Notes: generated by a model from the sequence alone, not told the origin. A stretch of 10,583 nt of DNA from CAYMRL01 sp964398985 (GCA_964398985.1 CAYNOS010000054.1:1-10583), one strand, 5' to 3'. Shown: positions 1 to 7,404, counted from the first letter of the stretch. Made by a program: numbers and translations.

Positions 1-2
1 GC

Positions 3-881
3 GAGGAGCGCTTCATGCGCCAGGCACGCGAAGTCGGCATCGTCGTGACCGGGCAGTCGAAGGACCTCGCTCCCGCCGACGGCCTGCTCTACGCGCTGCG
101 CGACGCCACCGGCACCGTGGACTCGATCCCCCTGATCGCCGGCAGCGTCATGAGCAAGAAACTCGCCGGTGGGGCGCAGGCGATCGTCCTCGACGTCAAG
201 GTCGGTAGCGGCGCTTTCATGCGCACGCTCCCTGACGCGCGGGCGCTGGCGCTGACGATGACGGCCATCGGTCGAGCGGCGGGACGCGACGTCAGCGCGA
301 TCATCTCCGACATGTCAGAGCCGCTCGGCTTCGCGGTCGGCAACGCGCTCGAGGTGGAGGAAGCCGTCAGCTGCCTGCAGGGCGCGGGGCCGGCCGACCT
401 CGAGGCGCTGTGCGTGACCCTCGCCGTACAGGTTCTGAGGAGCTCCGGTCTGAGCGTGGGCGAGAGCGAGGTGCTGAGCGCGCTCAGGGGCGGCCGCGCC
501 TTCGAGAGGCTCGAGCAGTGGGTCGAGGCTCAAGGCGGCGACCCTGGCGCGCTCGGCAGCCTCGAGCTGGCGCCGGGCGAGCACGTGCTGGAGGCCGCGC
601 GTGACGGCTACCTGACGAGCGCCGAGGCGCGCTCGGTCGGCGAAGCGGTCGGCCTGCTCGGCGGCGGCCGGGCCAAGAAGGGCGACGCGATCGACCGCGG
701 CGTCGGCGTGACGCTGCACGCCAAGGTCGGACACCGAGTCGAGGCGGGCCAGCCGCTGGCAACCGTCCGCCACCGCGACGGCCGCGGTCTGGAGGCGGCG
801 CTCGCCAAGCTTGCGACAGCTCTGGAGATCGGGGAGGCAGCCACTCCCACCTCGCTGGTGCTGGAGACCGGGATCGTCTGA
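3..881 (+). CDS. pdp: Pyrimidine-nucleoside phosphorylase (thymidine/uridine phosphorylase), C-terminal part
   Basis: The enzyme cleaves thymidine, uridine or deoxyuridine with phosphate to the free base and (deoxy)ribose-1-phosphate, in cytosolic pyrimidine salvage. The reading frame is open to the left edge, so the start is missing; about 292 residues of a family that is usually about 430-440 remain. Visible are the signature RDATGTVDSIPLIAGSVMSKK region at 99-161, which carries the Arg, Ser and Lys at the spacing (0, +15, +19) of the base-binding R171, S186 and K190 of E. coli thymidine phosphorylase, then LDVKVGSGAFM at about 189-221. The C-terminal PYNP domain follows, with GYLTSAEARSVGEAV and a GGGRAKKGDAID segment (about 606-696). 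The sequence cannot decide between a thymidine-specific (deoA-like) and a broad-specificity (pdp-like) enzyme. It ends 125 bases before the initiator tRNA, which has its own promoter. Confidence 0.95.
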   Translation, partial: EERFMRQAREVGIVVTGQSKDLAPADGLLYALRDATGTVDSIPLIAGSVMSKKLAGGAQAIVLDVKVGSGAFMRTLPDARALALTMTAIGRAAGRDVSAIISDMSEPLGFAVGNALEVEEAVSCLQGAGPADLEALCVTLAVQVLRSSGLSVGESEVLSALRGGRAFERLEQWVEAQGGDPGALGSLELAPGEHVLEAARDGYLTSAEARSVGEAVGLLGGGRAKKGDAIDRGVGVTLHAKVGHRVEAGQPLATVRHRDGRGLEAALAKLATALEIGEAATPTSLVLETGIV

Positions 882-930
882 GTGCGGCACGGGGGGTCGA
901 ACCGGTCGGTGCGCCGACGACCACCTCGCC

Positions 931-960
931 TTGACACCCCTTGTGGCCGATAGGTACACT
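931..960 (+). promoter_or_regulatory. Housekeeping sigma promoter for the initiator tRNA gene
   Basis: A perfect -35 box TTGACA (931-936) and a -10 box TACACT (955-960, 4 of 6 consensus bases) are separated by 18 bases. Transcription would begin near 967, giving a leader of about 40 bases that RNase P would remove to make the tRNA 5' end at 1007. This is the only TTGACA match I found placed in front of a gene in the window, which fits the high demand for initiator tRNA. Confidence 0.75.
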
Positions 961-1006
961 ATTCTTTGCGCTTGCGAGGGTCTCGACCCGGGGCGCGTCA
1001 CCGCAA

Positions 1007-1083
<77 letters not shown>

Positions 1084-1108
1084 ATGTGATGTCTCAAGGC
1101 ATCGGAAC

Positions 1109-1140
1109 CGACCGAACCTCGCGAAGGTTCGGTCGTTCGC
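1109..1140 (+). terminator. Hairpin downstream of the initiator tRNA
   Basis: A perfect 11-bp stem (1109-1119 with 1125-1135, arm CGACCGAACCT) closes a 5-base loop CGCGA. The bases that follow (ttcgcttgct) are only mildly T-rich, so intrinsic termination may be weak or factor-assisted. It lies 25 bases after the tRNA CCA and separates the tRNA from era. It could also protect the tRNA precursor 3' end. Confidence 0.65.
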
Positions 1141-1236
1141 TTGCTGGCCGCCTGGCTTGGGCGGGTGCCGCTGCTGCGTTGCCCGGCCGAGAGCCGCGAA
1201 CCGGCCACCGACACCATCCGGGCCCCCCGCAACGGC

Positions 1237-1252
1237 TAGCATGGGGGCGATG
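1237..1252 (+). promoter_or_regulatory. -10 box and leaderless start of era
   Basis: TAGCAT (1237-1242, matching TAnnnT) is followed by exactly 7 bases and then ATG at 1250, so the expected transcription start coincides with the A of the start codon. No good -35 box is seen 16-18 bases upstream. The G-run between box and ATG (1243-1247) is the only Shine-Dalgarno-like sequence and is too close to be convincing. An alternative ATG at 1241 in the same frame overlaps the -10 box and has no ribosome binding site. Confidence 0.5.
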
Positions 1253-2206
1253 TCGAGCATCCCCACAGAAGACGAGTCGCAGATCGGCGAACTCTCTGCG
1301 AGCAACGCGGTCACCCGCTCGGGTTTCGTCGCGATCGTCGGCAAGCCGAACGTAGGCAAGTCGACGCTGCTAAACACCATGCTGGGCGTCAAGGTCGCCC
1401 CGATCACGCCCAAGCCCCAGACGACCAGGCGAGGTGTGCGCGGCATCTACACGCAAGATGAGCGCCAGCTGGTGTTCGTCGACACGCCCGGCCTGCATCG
1501 CGGGGGCAGCACGGCTCTCGACCAGGCGATGCACCGCGAGATCAGGGACGCGATCGTCGACGTGGACGCGGTGCTCTGGGTCGTCGACTTGCGCCGACCG
1601 CCCGGGGCCGAGGACAAGGACGTCGCGCGGCTGCTGTCGAGCTTGCCGCCGGGGACGCCGGTGATCCTGATCGGCAACAAGGTCGACGCCGCCAAGTACC
1701 CCGACGAGGCCATCGCCCTCTACCAAGACCTCTATCCGAACCTCGAGCGCACCGTGGCGCTCTCCGCCCTCAACGACCCCAAGGCCGTCTATGCCCTCCG
1801 GGACGATCTGCTGGACCGCTTGACCGAGGCGCCCTTCTTCTTCCCCAGCGACGTCAGGTCGGACCAGACACGCGAGCAGTGGGTCGCCGAGTTGATACGC
1901 GAGTCGGCGATGATCCACCTCCGCGAGGAGATCCCCTACAGCGTCGCGGTGCAGGTCGTCGACTGGCAAGAGCCCGTCGGGGACGGCCCAGCCGTGATCA
2001 CCGCCGAGATCTGGGTCGAGAAGTCGGGACATCGCAGGATCGTGATCGGCAAGGGCGGCTCGATGATCAAGGAGATCGGCCGCACCGCCCGCAAGCAGCT
2101 CGAGACATTCATGCAGCAGCACCTGTTCCTCGAGCTCGAGGTCGTGGTGCGCAGCGAGTGGCGGCGCGACCGCGAAGCGCTGCGCGAGCTCGGCTACGAG
2201 CCCTAG
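1250..2206 (+). CDS. era: Era, ribosome-assembly GTPase
   Basis: Era binds the 3' end of 16S rRNA and acts in 30S subunit maturation. The 318-residue protein (from ATG 1250) has the full GTPase motif set: G1 GKPNVGKST at residues 31-39, G3 DTPG at 78-81, G4 NKVD at 143-146 and a G5-like SAL at 172-174, with the switch-I region PKPQTTR near 54-60. A C-terminal KH RNA-binding domain contains IVIGKGGSMIKEIG at 264-277, and the protein ends in the usual LRELGY-type tail. About 24 residues, mostly polar and acidic, precede the first GTPase strand, longer than in E. coli Era; there is no later start codon before the G1 motif. ATG 1250 is preferred over ATG 1241 because of the -10 box spacing. Five bases separate it from the next gene. 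Confidence 0.97.
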   Translation: MSSIPTEDESQIGELSASNAVTRSGFVAIVGKPNVGKSTLLNTMLGVKVAPITPKPQTTRRGVRGIYTQDERQLVFVDTPGLHRGGSTALDQAMHREIRDAIVDVDAVLWVVDLRRPPGAEDKDVARLLSSLPPGTPVILIGNKVDAAKYPDEAIALYQDLYPNLERTVALSALNDPKAVYALRDDLLDRLTEAPFFFPSDVRSDQTREQWVAELIRESAMIHLREEIPYSVAVQVVDWQEPVGDGPAVITAEIWVEKSGHRRIVIGKGGSMIKEIGRTARKQLETFMQQHLFLELEVVVRSEWRRDREALRELGYEP

Positions 2207-2211
2207 GCCGC

Positions 2212-2571
2212 ATGCCGCTCGCCGCCCGCTGGAGAAGCATCGACCGGCTGCCGGAGCCGCGCGGCAGGGACAAGATGCCGGGCGTGTACGAACTCGCCGA
2301 CGAGCACAAACGCGTCATCTACATCGGCCAGTCTGCCAGCGACGTGCCCGGCCGCATCCGCCAGCACCTCGCGCGTCCCGGGCCCGTCCGCGACCTGGTG
2401 CGCTACTGGCGCTATGCCTACAGCCGCGTGCCGCAGGCCGACGAGGCCAGCCTGCTCGCTGCCTACCGTGAGGCACACGGCGGAGAACTGCCGACCTGCA
2501 ACACGGCGCGCCCGCTGCCGCGAGACGCCGCGCGGAGATTCGCCGAGCGGTTCAGGGCTCACGACACCTGA
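2212..2571 (+). CDS. Small stand-alone GIY-YIG domain protein (putative nuclease)
   Basis: A 119-residue protein built almost entirely of one GIY-YIG fold, the catalytic domain of UvrC, homing endonucleases and Slx1-type nucleases. The two signature strands are GVY at residues 24-26 and YIG at 37-39. Further candidate catalytic residues are in place: Arg48 or Arg50 in VPGRIRQHL, Glu78 or Glu87 in DEASLLAAYREAHG, and Asn97 in LPTCN. No DNA-binding zinc finger or helix-hairpin-helix domain is attached, so substrate and role are unknown. ATG 2212 begins 5 bases after the era stop codon, which suggests co-transcription with era and translational coupling; no clear ribosome binding site is seen. 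The fold assignment is firm; nuclease activity is inference. Confidence 0.88.
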   Translation: MPLAARWRSIDRLPEPRGRDKMPGVYELADEHKRVIYIGQSASDVPGRIRQHLARPGPVRDLVRYWRYAYSRVPQADEASLLAAYREAHGGELPTCNTARPLPRDAARRFAERFRAHDT

Positions 2572-2617
2572 GGGCCTGAAAACGCGATAACCATCGCAAT
2601 CGTGTGAAAACCCCTAC

Positions 2618-2646
2618 TTGTTGGTCATTTTGGCCCGTGATATAAC
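2618..2646 (+). promoter_or_regulatory. Strong extended -10 promoter of the secreted barrel-like protein
   Basis: TTGTTG (2618-2623, three bases of consensus) is 17 bases from TATAAC (2641-2646, 5 of 6), and TG at 2638-2639 makes an extended -10. The spacer 2572-2660 is visibly more AT-rich than its surroundings. Transcription from about 2653 would give a leader of about 47 bases, so this gene, unlike several neighbours, has a conventional leader. A short inverted repeat GCGAT/ATCGC (2584-2588, 2593-2597) lies upstream; it could be a weak hairpin after the GIY-YIG gene or a regulator site. Confidence 0.75.
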
Positions 2647-2688
2647 CGGGCAGGCGAGGAGAACGTCCAGGTCTTCTCAGATCGGTTT

Positions 2689-2694
2689 GGAGGG
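2689..2694 (+). promoter_or_regulatory. Shine-Dalgarno sequence GGAGGG
   Basis: GGAGGG lies five bases before ATG 2700 and fixes that start, which is also the natural first residue of a signal peptide. It is the strongest ribosome binding site in the window. Confidence 0.85.
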
Positions 2695-2699
2695 TTTGC

Positions 2700-3158
2700 A
2701 TGCGCAAATTCGTCATCAGCCTAGTAGCTGTCGCCGTGCTCAGCGCGGGTTCGGCGTTCGCACAGACTGGCTACTGGGCCGGCATCAGCGCCGGGTACCC
2801 GGGTGCTGCTGTCCACTTCGGTGTAGACGGTGTCGCACCCGGTCTCGCGGTGCGCTTGAACGCCGGCTACAACTACATCGGCACCGGTGGGTTCGCCCTC
2901 GGCGTCGACGCCCTTTACGACCTGCCGGTCAACATGGGTGATACGCCCATCGACCTGTATGCGGGCGGTGGCCTCGGCATCGGCATCGGCGCCGGCGTTG
3001 CGCTCGGCGTCAACCTGTTCGTCGGCGGCGAGTTCAGCCTCGCCCAGGCGGGCCTGCCAGAAGGTGGCGTGTTCCTCGAAGTCGGCCCCGCCATCGGCGT
3101 GATCCCGGCTTTCGGCTTCGGCGTCGCCGGCCGTCTCGGCTTCAACTACCACTTCTGA
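2700..3158 (+). CDS. Secreted glycine-rich protein, probable small outer-membrane beta-barrel
   Basis: A 152-residue protein that I do not recognise by name. Residues 1-21 form a clear signal peptide (MRK, a hydrophobic core, then AFA before Gln22). The mature part has no Cys and is rich in Gly, Ala and aromatic residues arranged as alternating strands of about 8-14 residues (around residues 25-42, 47-60, 65-76, 82-92, 97-113, 118-130 and 136-152), and it ends in FNYHF. A C-terminal Phe with alternating hydrophobic residues is typical of outer-membrane barrels that are inserted by the BAM machinery. About seven to eight strands would make a small OmpA- or OmpW-size barrel. A strong promoter, a strong ribosome binding site and its own terminator suggest an abundant, monocistronic product. 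A soluble beta-rich envelope protein is the alternative. Confidence 0.85.
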   Translation: MRKFVISLVAVAVLSAGSAFAQTGYWAGISAGYPGAAVHFGVDGVAPGLAVRLNAGYNYIGTGGFALGVDALYDLPVNMGDTPIDLYAGGGLGIGIGAGVALGVNLFVGGEFSLAQAGLPEGGVFLEVGPAIGVIPAFGFGVAGRLGFNYHF

Positions 3159-3187
3159 ACGACTGAAACCCAGAGCAGAAAGATGAC

Positions 3188-3220
3188 CGCCCGCGGCGTC
3201 CAGCCGCGGGCGTCCTCTTT
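3188..3220 (+). terminator. Intrinsic terminator, probably bidirectional
   Basis: A perfect 10-bp GC-rich stem (3188-3197 with 3203-3212, arm CGCCCGCGGC) encloses loop GTCCA and is followed on the plus strand by TCCTCTTT. On the minus strand the hairpin is followed by TCATCTTTCTG. It lies 29 bases after the barrel-protein stop codon and 29 bases beyond the mfd stop codon, so it can end transcription of both converging genes. Confidence 0.85.
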
Positions 3221-3241
3221 GGGTCTTTGGGCGGCGCCTGG

Positions 3242-6200
3242 TCAACCGACCAGGTACAGGACCTCGCTGACCGCCTCCAGCAACTTCGCGCTGTCGAGTC
3301 CCCGCTTCTTGATGCTGAAGCCGGGTGGGTACTTGGTCGCTTCCGCCTTGAAGGCCAGCGCCTTGAGCGCACGTGCGTCGTAGTCGATGCTGTCCAGGTC
3401 ATCCCCGAAGCTGAGCTGCACGTCGGTCATGTGCTCCTTGATGCTCACCACGCCCTTGCCGCCCGCCAGCAGGCGCAGCTTGGTGAGTTCGACGAACGCC
3501 TTGACCTCGGGCGGGAAGGGACCGTACGCCTCGCGCAACTCCTTGGCGACGTGACTGACTTCGGCCAGGCTGTCGGTCTCGGACAGACGGCCGTAGTAGT
3601 TGATGCGGACGTCGTCGTCCTGGACGTAGGTGGGAGACAGCCGAGCGTCGACGCTGAGGTCGACGGCGACCTGCGGGCGCTCGGCAGCGCGCTGCTCGCC
3701 CTTGAGCTTGGCGATCTCCTCGGCGAGCATCTCGGTGTAGACCTCGAGCGACACGTTCGAGATGTGGCCGTGCTGCTCGGCCCCGAGGATGTTACCGACG
3801 CCGCGGATCTCCATGTCCTTCTCTGCCAGCAAATGCCCGGCGCCCAGGTCGTTGAGCTCGGCGATCGCGTACAGTCGACGCTGCGCGGCCTCGGTTAGCC
3901 GGCCCGGATAGAGCAGGTAGGCCCACGCCTCGGTCTGCCGGCGGCCGACGCGCCCCCTGAGCTGGTACAGCTGCGCGAGTCCCAGGCGGTCGGCGCGCTC
4001 GATCACGAGCGTGTTGGCGCCGGCGATGTCGAGCCCGGACTCGACGATCGTCGTCGACAGCAGCACGTCGTAGAGCCCTTCCTCGAAGCCGACCATCACC
4101 TCCTCGAGCTCGTCCTCGCCCATCTGGCCGTGAGCGACACCGATGCGCGCTTCCGGCAGCAGTTGGCTGAGGGTCCTGGCGCGCATGCTCATCGAGCCGA
4201 TGCGGTCGTGGATGTAGAACACCTTGCCGCCGCGCTCGAGCTCGCTCATCACTGCCTCGCGCACCACGATCGGGTCGTAAGGCTGGAGCACGGTCTGGAT
4301 CGGCTTGCGGCCCTCCGGCGGGGTGGTGATCTGGCTGACGTCGCGCAGGCCGACCATGCTCATGTAGAGCGTGCGCGGGATCGGCGTGGCCGAAAGAGAC
4401 AGCACGTCGACGTTGGCCTTGAGCGCCTTCAGCCGCTCCTTCTGGCCGACGCCGAAACGGTGCTCCTCGTCGATCACCAGGAGCGCGAGCTTGTGGTACG
4501 CGATCGACTCGTTGAGCAGCCGGTGGGTGCCGACGACGAGGTCGACGCTGCCATCGGCCAGGCCCCTGACGGTGGCCCGCGCCTCCGCGTCGGAAGTGAA
4601 CCGCGAGAGCATCCTGACCTCGACCGGCAGGTCCTCGAAGCGGCCCTTGATCGTGTCGAAGTGCTGCTTGGCCAACACCGTGGTCGGCACCAGCACTGCC
4701 GCTTGGCCGCCGTGACCGATCACACGGTGCGCAGCGCGTATCGCCACCTCGGTCTTGCCGAAGCCGACGTCGCCCGAGATCAGCCGCTCCATCGGCACGC
4801 TGCGCTCCAGGTCGGCCATCACCTCGCCGATCGCCTTGCGCTGGTCGCGGGTCAGTTCGAACGGGAAGCTGCGCTCGATCAACGCATCCCACTCGGGCTG
4901 CGCCGGGAACGCTGTGCCGGCCGCGACCTGCCGCTGGGCGTAGGTCTTGATCAGCTCGGCCGCCAGGGCCTCCGCCGACGCCCGCGCCTTCTCGCGCGCC
5001 CGCGCCCACTCGTTGGTGCCGAGCGTCGACAGGCGCGGTGGCTCGTCGGTGGTTCCGGGATGACGCCTGAGCAGGGGCAACTGCTCTACGGGCAGGTAGA
5101 GCTTGCCCTCGCCGGCGTAGCGAAGCTGCAGGTAGTCGCGGGTGACGCCGACCACCTGGCGCGGCTCGAGGCCAAGGAAGCGCCCGATGCCGTGGTCGGG
5201 GTGGATCAGGTAGTCGCCCACCGTCAGCTGCGACGCGTCGTGGACGCCCTTGCCCGGTAGCCTGCCGAGCTTGCGTCCGCCCTGGTAGCCGTAAAGGAGT
5301 TCCTCGGTGAGGACGACCTCGTTGCGCTCGGGATCGCGGTAGCCACCCTGTACGTCCTTCGACAGCAGCAGCGAGAGCTGGCCGGAGTGCTCCTCGACGC
5401 CGTTGCGCCAGTGGGTGTCGACGTCTTCCAGCACCCGCTCCTGCAGGTAACGGCCGGTGCGCTTGAACTTGAGCAACAGCGTGACGGAGTAGCCGTCCTT
5501 GAGCCACATGGCGAGATCGGCAGCGAAGGTCGACAACTTTCCGCGGTAGTAGCCGAGCGGTTCGATCGCGGTGGAGCTTGCCTCCAGCGCCAGCGGGTCG
5601 CGGCCGAATGACACGACTGCACGGCCGGCGAGGTGCTGCCACAGCCACTGCTCGCCGCCGTCGGTGTCGCCGAAGTAGAGCTCTGGCGCATCGAGGAACA
5701 CCGGGCCGGGCAGCAGTTCCAGGAGCTTGGCCGTGAGCGTTACGTCGAGTTCGGCGCCGGCTCTGGGCGTGATGATGAACGACTCGCGGTCCTCGCCGGC
5801 GACCTGCAGTACCTCGAGCTCGTCGGCGAAGAACTCGAGCCTCACGCTGCCGACGACGTCCTGCTCGTCGAGGTGCAGCGTGAGCGTGTCGCCTCTGACG
5901 GTGAAACCGGGCAGCTCGTCGCGCTCGAATCCGTACTCCACGAGGGTGTCCAGCAGGCGTTCGCGCGGGTAGTCGCCCCCGCGCGCGAGCGTGAGGTGGA
6001 AGCGCTCGGGATCGGCGGGGAACGCGCTCAGCGCATGCGTGACGCTGAGCACGACCTTCTCGGCGCGAGCCGGCCAGTCGCCGAGGTCAGGGTCGACGCT
6101 GCGGGCCGCGCCGAACAGGTGCGTGTCGCTGAAGAGCGGGAGCCGCTCGCTGGTGGTGAGCAGCACGGCCGGTCCCGGCTGCCTGGCGAAGAGCGCCAGG

Positions 6201-6322
6201 CGCGCCACGCTGGGCAGCCCGAGCAGGCGCCCGGACGCGACTGCGCCCTCGAGGGCGGCCGCGCCCGGAGCTGCGGGATCTGGCGGTGCTACTGCAGGCT
6301 CAGTCGTTCTCATCGGCGGCAT
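3242..6322 (-). CDS. mfd: Mfd, transcription-repair coupling factor
   Basis: Mfd is a double-stranded DNA translocase that removes RNA polymerase stalled at lesions and recruits UvrA. This 1026-residue protein carries a UvrB-like region with VRGDTLTLHL and RLEFFADELEVL (about 142-172), the RNA-polymerase-interacting domain (about 365-425, YLIHPDHGIGRF), a long relay helix, and a RecG-like motor. Motor motifs are Walker A GDVGFGKTE (517-525), DEEH (618-621), SATPIPRT (644-651) and QLRGRVGR (787-794). The C-terminal domain starts near INYYGRLSETDSL (907). The segment between the UvrB-like part and the polymerase-binding domain is about 100 residues shorter than in E. coli Mfd (1148 residues). 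ATG 6322 is chosen because GGTGGAG lies 7 bases upstream; ATG 6313 is an alternative. It overlaps the rsmI end by 23 bases. Confidence 0.97.
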   Translation of the reverse strand: MPPMRTTEPAVAPPDPAAPGAAALEGAVASGRLLGLPSVARLALFARQPGPAVLLTTSERLPLFSDTHLFGAARSVDPDLGDWPARAEKVVLSVTHALSAFPADPERFHLTLARGGDYPRERLLDTLVEYGFERDELPGFTVRGDTLTLHLDEQDVVGSVRLEFFADELEVLQVAGEDRESFIITPRAGAELDVTLTAKLLELLPGPVFLDAPELYFGDTDGGEQWLWQHLAGRAVVSFGRDPLALEASSTAIEPLGYYRGKLSTFAADLAMWLKDGYSVTLLLKFKRTGRYLQERVLEDVDTHWRNGVEEHSGQLSLLLSKDVQGGYRDPERNEVVLTEELLYGYQGGRKLGRLPGKGVHDASQLTVGDYLIHPDHGIGRFLGLEPRQVVGVTRDYLQLRYAGEGKLYLPVEQLPLLRRHPGTTDEPPRLSTLGTNEWARAREKARASAEALAAELIKTYAQRQVAAGTAFPAQPEWDALIERSFPFELTRDQRKAIGEVMADLERSVPMERLISGDVGFGKTEVAIRAAHRVIGHGGQAAVLVPTTVLAKQHFDTIKGRFEDLPVEVRMLSRFTSDAEARATVRGLADGSVDLVVGTHRLLNESIAYHKLALLVIDEEHRFGVGQKERLKALKANVDVLSLSATPIPRTLYMSMVGLRDVSQITTPPEGRKPIQTVLQPYDPIVVREAVMSELERGGKVFYIHDRIGSMSMRARTLSQLLPEARIGVAHGQMGEDELEEVMVGFEEGLYDVLLSTTIVESGLDIAGANTLVIERADRLGLAQLYQLRGRVGRRQTEAWAYLLYPGRLTEAAQRRLYAIAELNDLGAGHLLAEKDMEIRGVGNILGAEQHGHISNVSLEVYTEMLAEEIAKLKGEQRAAERPQVAVDLSVDARLSPTYVQDDDVRINYYGRLSETDSLAEVSHVAKELREAYGPFPPEVKAFVELTKLRLLAGGKGVVSIKEHMTDVQLSFGDDLDSIDYDARALKALAFKAEATKYPPGFSIKKRGLDSAKLLEAVSEVLYLVG

Positions 6323-7145
6323 CCGGATGCTCCACCGCCAGCCGGTAGGCTTCGTTGCGGCCGGCGCCCAACGCGCCCAGCGAGCTCCGCAACAGCCTAC
6401 CGCGGACGCCTGCGTCGGCTAGTCGTTGGGCGATGTCCGCGAACGCCAGCGGCGGCGGGGCGTCATCGGAGGCCGCGTCGGACTCGCTGCCTGCCACCAC
6501 CACGACGATCTCGCCCTTCACCTCGAGCGCGGCCGCGCGAGCCGCCAGCTCGCCGAGCGTTCCGCGCCACGTCTCCTCGAAGAGCTTGGTGAGCTCGCGG
6601 CTGACGCTGGCGCGTCGCTCGCTGCCGCACACCTCGCTAAGTTCCGCAAGCGTGTCGGCCAGGCGCCGCGGCGACTCGTAGATGACGCTGGTGGCGTCCG
6701 AAGCGGCCAGGGCCTCCAGGCGCCGCCGCCTCCGCCCACCCCCGCGCGGCAAGAACCCTTCGAACGTGAAGCGCGCCGTCGGCAGGCCGGATGCGACGAG
6801 CGCCGGTACCAGAGCCGTGGCTCCCGGCAGCACCTCGACCTCGGTGCCGCTCTCCAGGGCCAATGCCACCAGCTCGGCCCCAGGATCGCTGATGCCGGGG
6901 GTGCCGGCGTCGGTCAGGTACGCGAGCCAGGCGTGCTCGGCGAGGAGCTTGGGTCCGCGCGTGGCGACAGTGTGTGCGTCGAGCCGGCTGAGAGGTCTGT
7001 CGATGCCGAGATGATCGAGCAACCCGCGGCTGCGTCGAGTGTCCTCGGAGGCCAGGTGATCCGCTGTCTTGAGCACCTCGATGGCGCGGAGCGTGATGTC
7101 GCCGAGGTTGCCGATCGGGGTCGGAACCAGCGTGAGACGGCTCAT
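6300..7145 (-). CDS. rsmI: RsmI, 16S rRNA (cytidine-1402-2'-O)-methyltransferase
   Basis: RsmI uses S-adenosylmethionine to methylate the ribose of C1402 in the decoding centre of 16S rRNA. The 281-residue protein shows the family pattern throughout: PTPIGNLGDITLRA (residues 8-21), SEDTRRS (33-39), DAGTPGISDPG (79-89), a PGATALVPALVASGLP segment in place of the commoner PGPSA form, FEGFLPR followed by an unusually basic GGGRRRRR run, YESPRR, SRELTKLFEE and KGEIVVVV. The size is normal for the family. Its ATG overlaps the stop of the upstream small membrane protein gene as ATGA (7145-7142), and its own last 23 bases lie inside the start of mfd, so all three genes are probably translated from one message. 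Only a weak GGCGG-like ribosome site precedes the start. Confidence 0.97.
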   Translation of the reverse strand: MSRLTLVPTPIGNLGDITLRAIEVLKTADHLASEDTRRSRGLLDHLGIDRPLSRLDAHTVATRGPKLLAEHAWLAYLTDAGTPGISDPGAELVALALESGTEVEVLPGATALVPALVASGLPTARFTFEGFLPRGGGRRRRRLEALAASDATSVIYESPRRLADTLAELSEVCGSERRASVSRELTKLFEETWRGTLGELAARAAALEVKGEIVVVVAGSESDAASDDAPPPLAFADIAQRLADAGVRGRLLRSSLGALGAGRNEAYRLAVEHPDAADEND

Positions 7146-7351
7146 CGACCGCCGCTGCCGGAAGACTCGAGTTCACGGCGCGCGCGCACCCACCAGTAGA
7201 CGGTCAGCAGCGAGGCCGCTATCAGGCTGACCACGAAGCCGGTACCGCGCGGCAGCCCGAGGGCGGAGCCGGCGGCCGCCAGCAGCGGCACCGCGAAGGC
7301 GGCAGCGGCGATCACGCCCAACAAGGCCGCGTAGTTCACGTTCGGCACCAC
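7142..7351 (-). CDS. Small hypothetical protein with two membrane segments
   Basis: A 69-residue protein, unrecognised. Two hydrophobic segments are visible, about residues 7-31 (Ala/Leu rich) and 37-55 (ending TVYWWV), joined by GLPRG. The positive tail RARRE next to the second segment suggests that both ends face the cytoplasm. The start is GTG 7351 or the next codon GTG 7348; no ATG exists and an in-frame TAG lies at 7372-7370. The stop codon overlaps the rsmI ATG as ATGA, the main reason for calling it real. A possible -10 box TAGCCT (minus strand, 7372-7367) would give a leader of only about nine bases. Such proteins next to rsmI could be envelope accessory factors, but nothing in the sequence says so. 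Confidence 0.7.
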   Translation of the reverse strand: MVPNVNYAALLGVIAAAAFAVPLLAAAGSALGLPRGTGFVVSLIAASLLTVYWWVRARRELESSGSGGR

Positions 7352-7404
7352 GGGCTCACAGATCGCAGGCTACACCGTGGCCGAATGGCGCGGACGCTGC
7401 TCTC

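Noticed and set aside
1157..1249. N-terminal extension of era from a TTG at 1157
   Set aside because: The translated extension is low in Era similarity and rich in Cys, Arg and Pro, it has no ribosome binding site, and the -10 box at 1237 would lie inside it.
4130..5260. A 376-codon open frame on the plus strand, antisense to mfd
   Set aside because: Rich in His, Asp, Arg, Leu and Val in the manner of an antisense frame of a high-GC gene, with no start signal or motif; mfd motifs cover the same bases.
3792..5648. A 618-codon open frame on the minus strand
   Set aside because: It lies wholly inside mfd in another frame of the same strand, its product is very rich in Arg, Ala, Gly and Pro, and it has no recognisable domain. 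High GC makes such stop-free shadows common.
5633..6592. A 319-codon plus-strand frame over the mfd start and rsmI end
   Set aside because: It crosses two confidently assigned minus-strand genes and has no ribosome binding site or domain; low-complexity composition.
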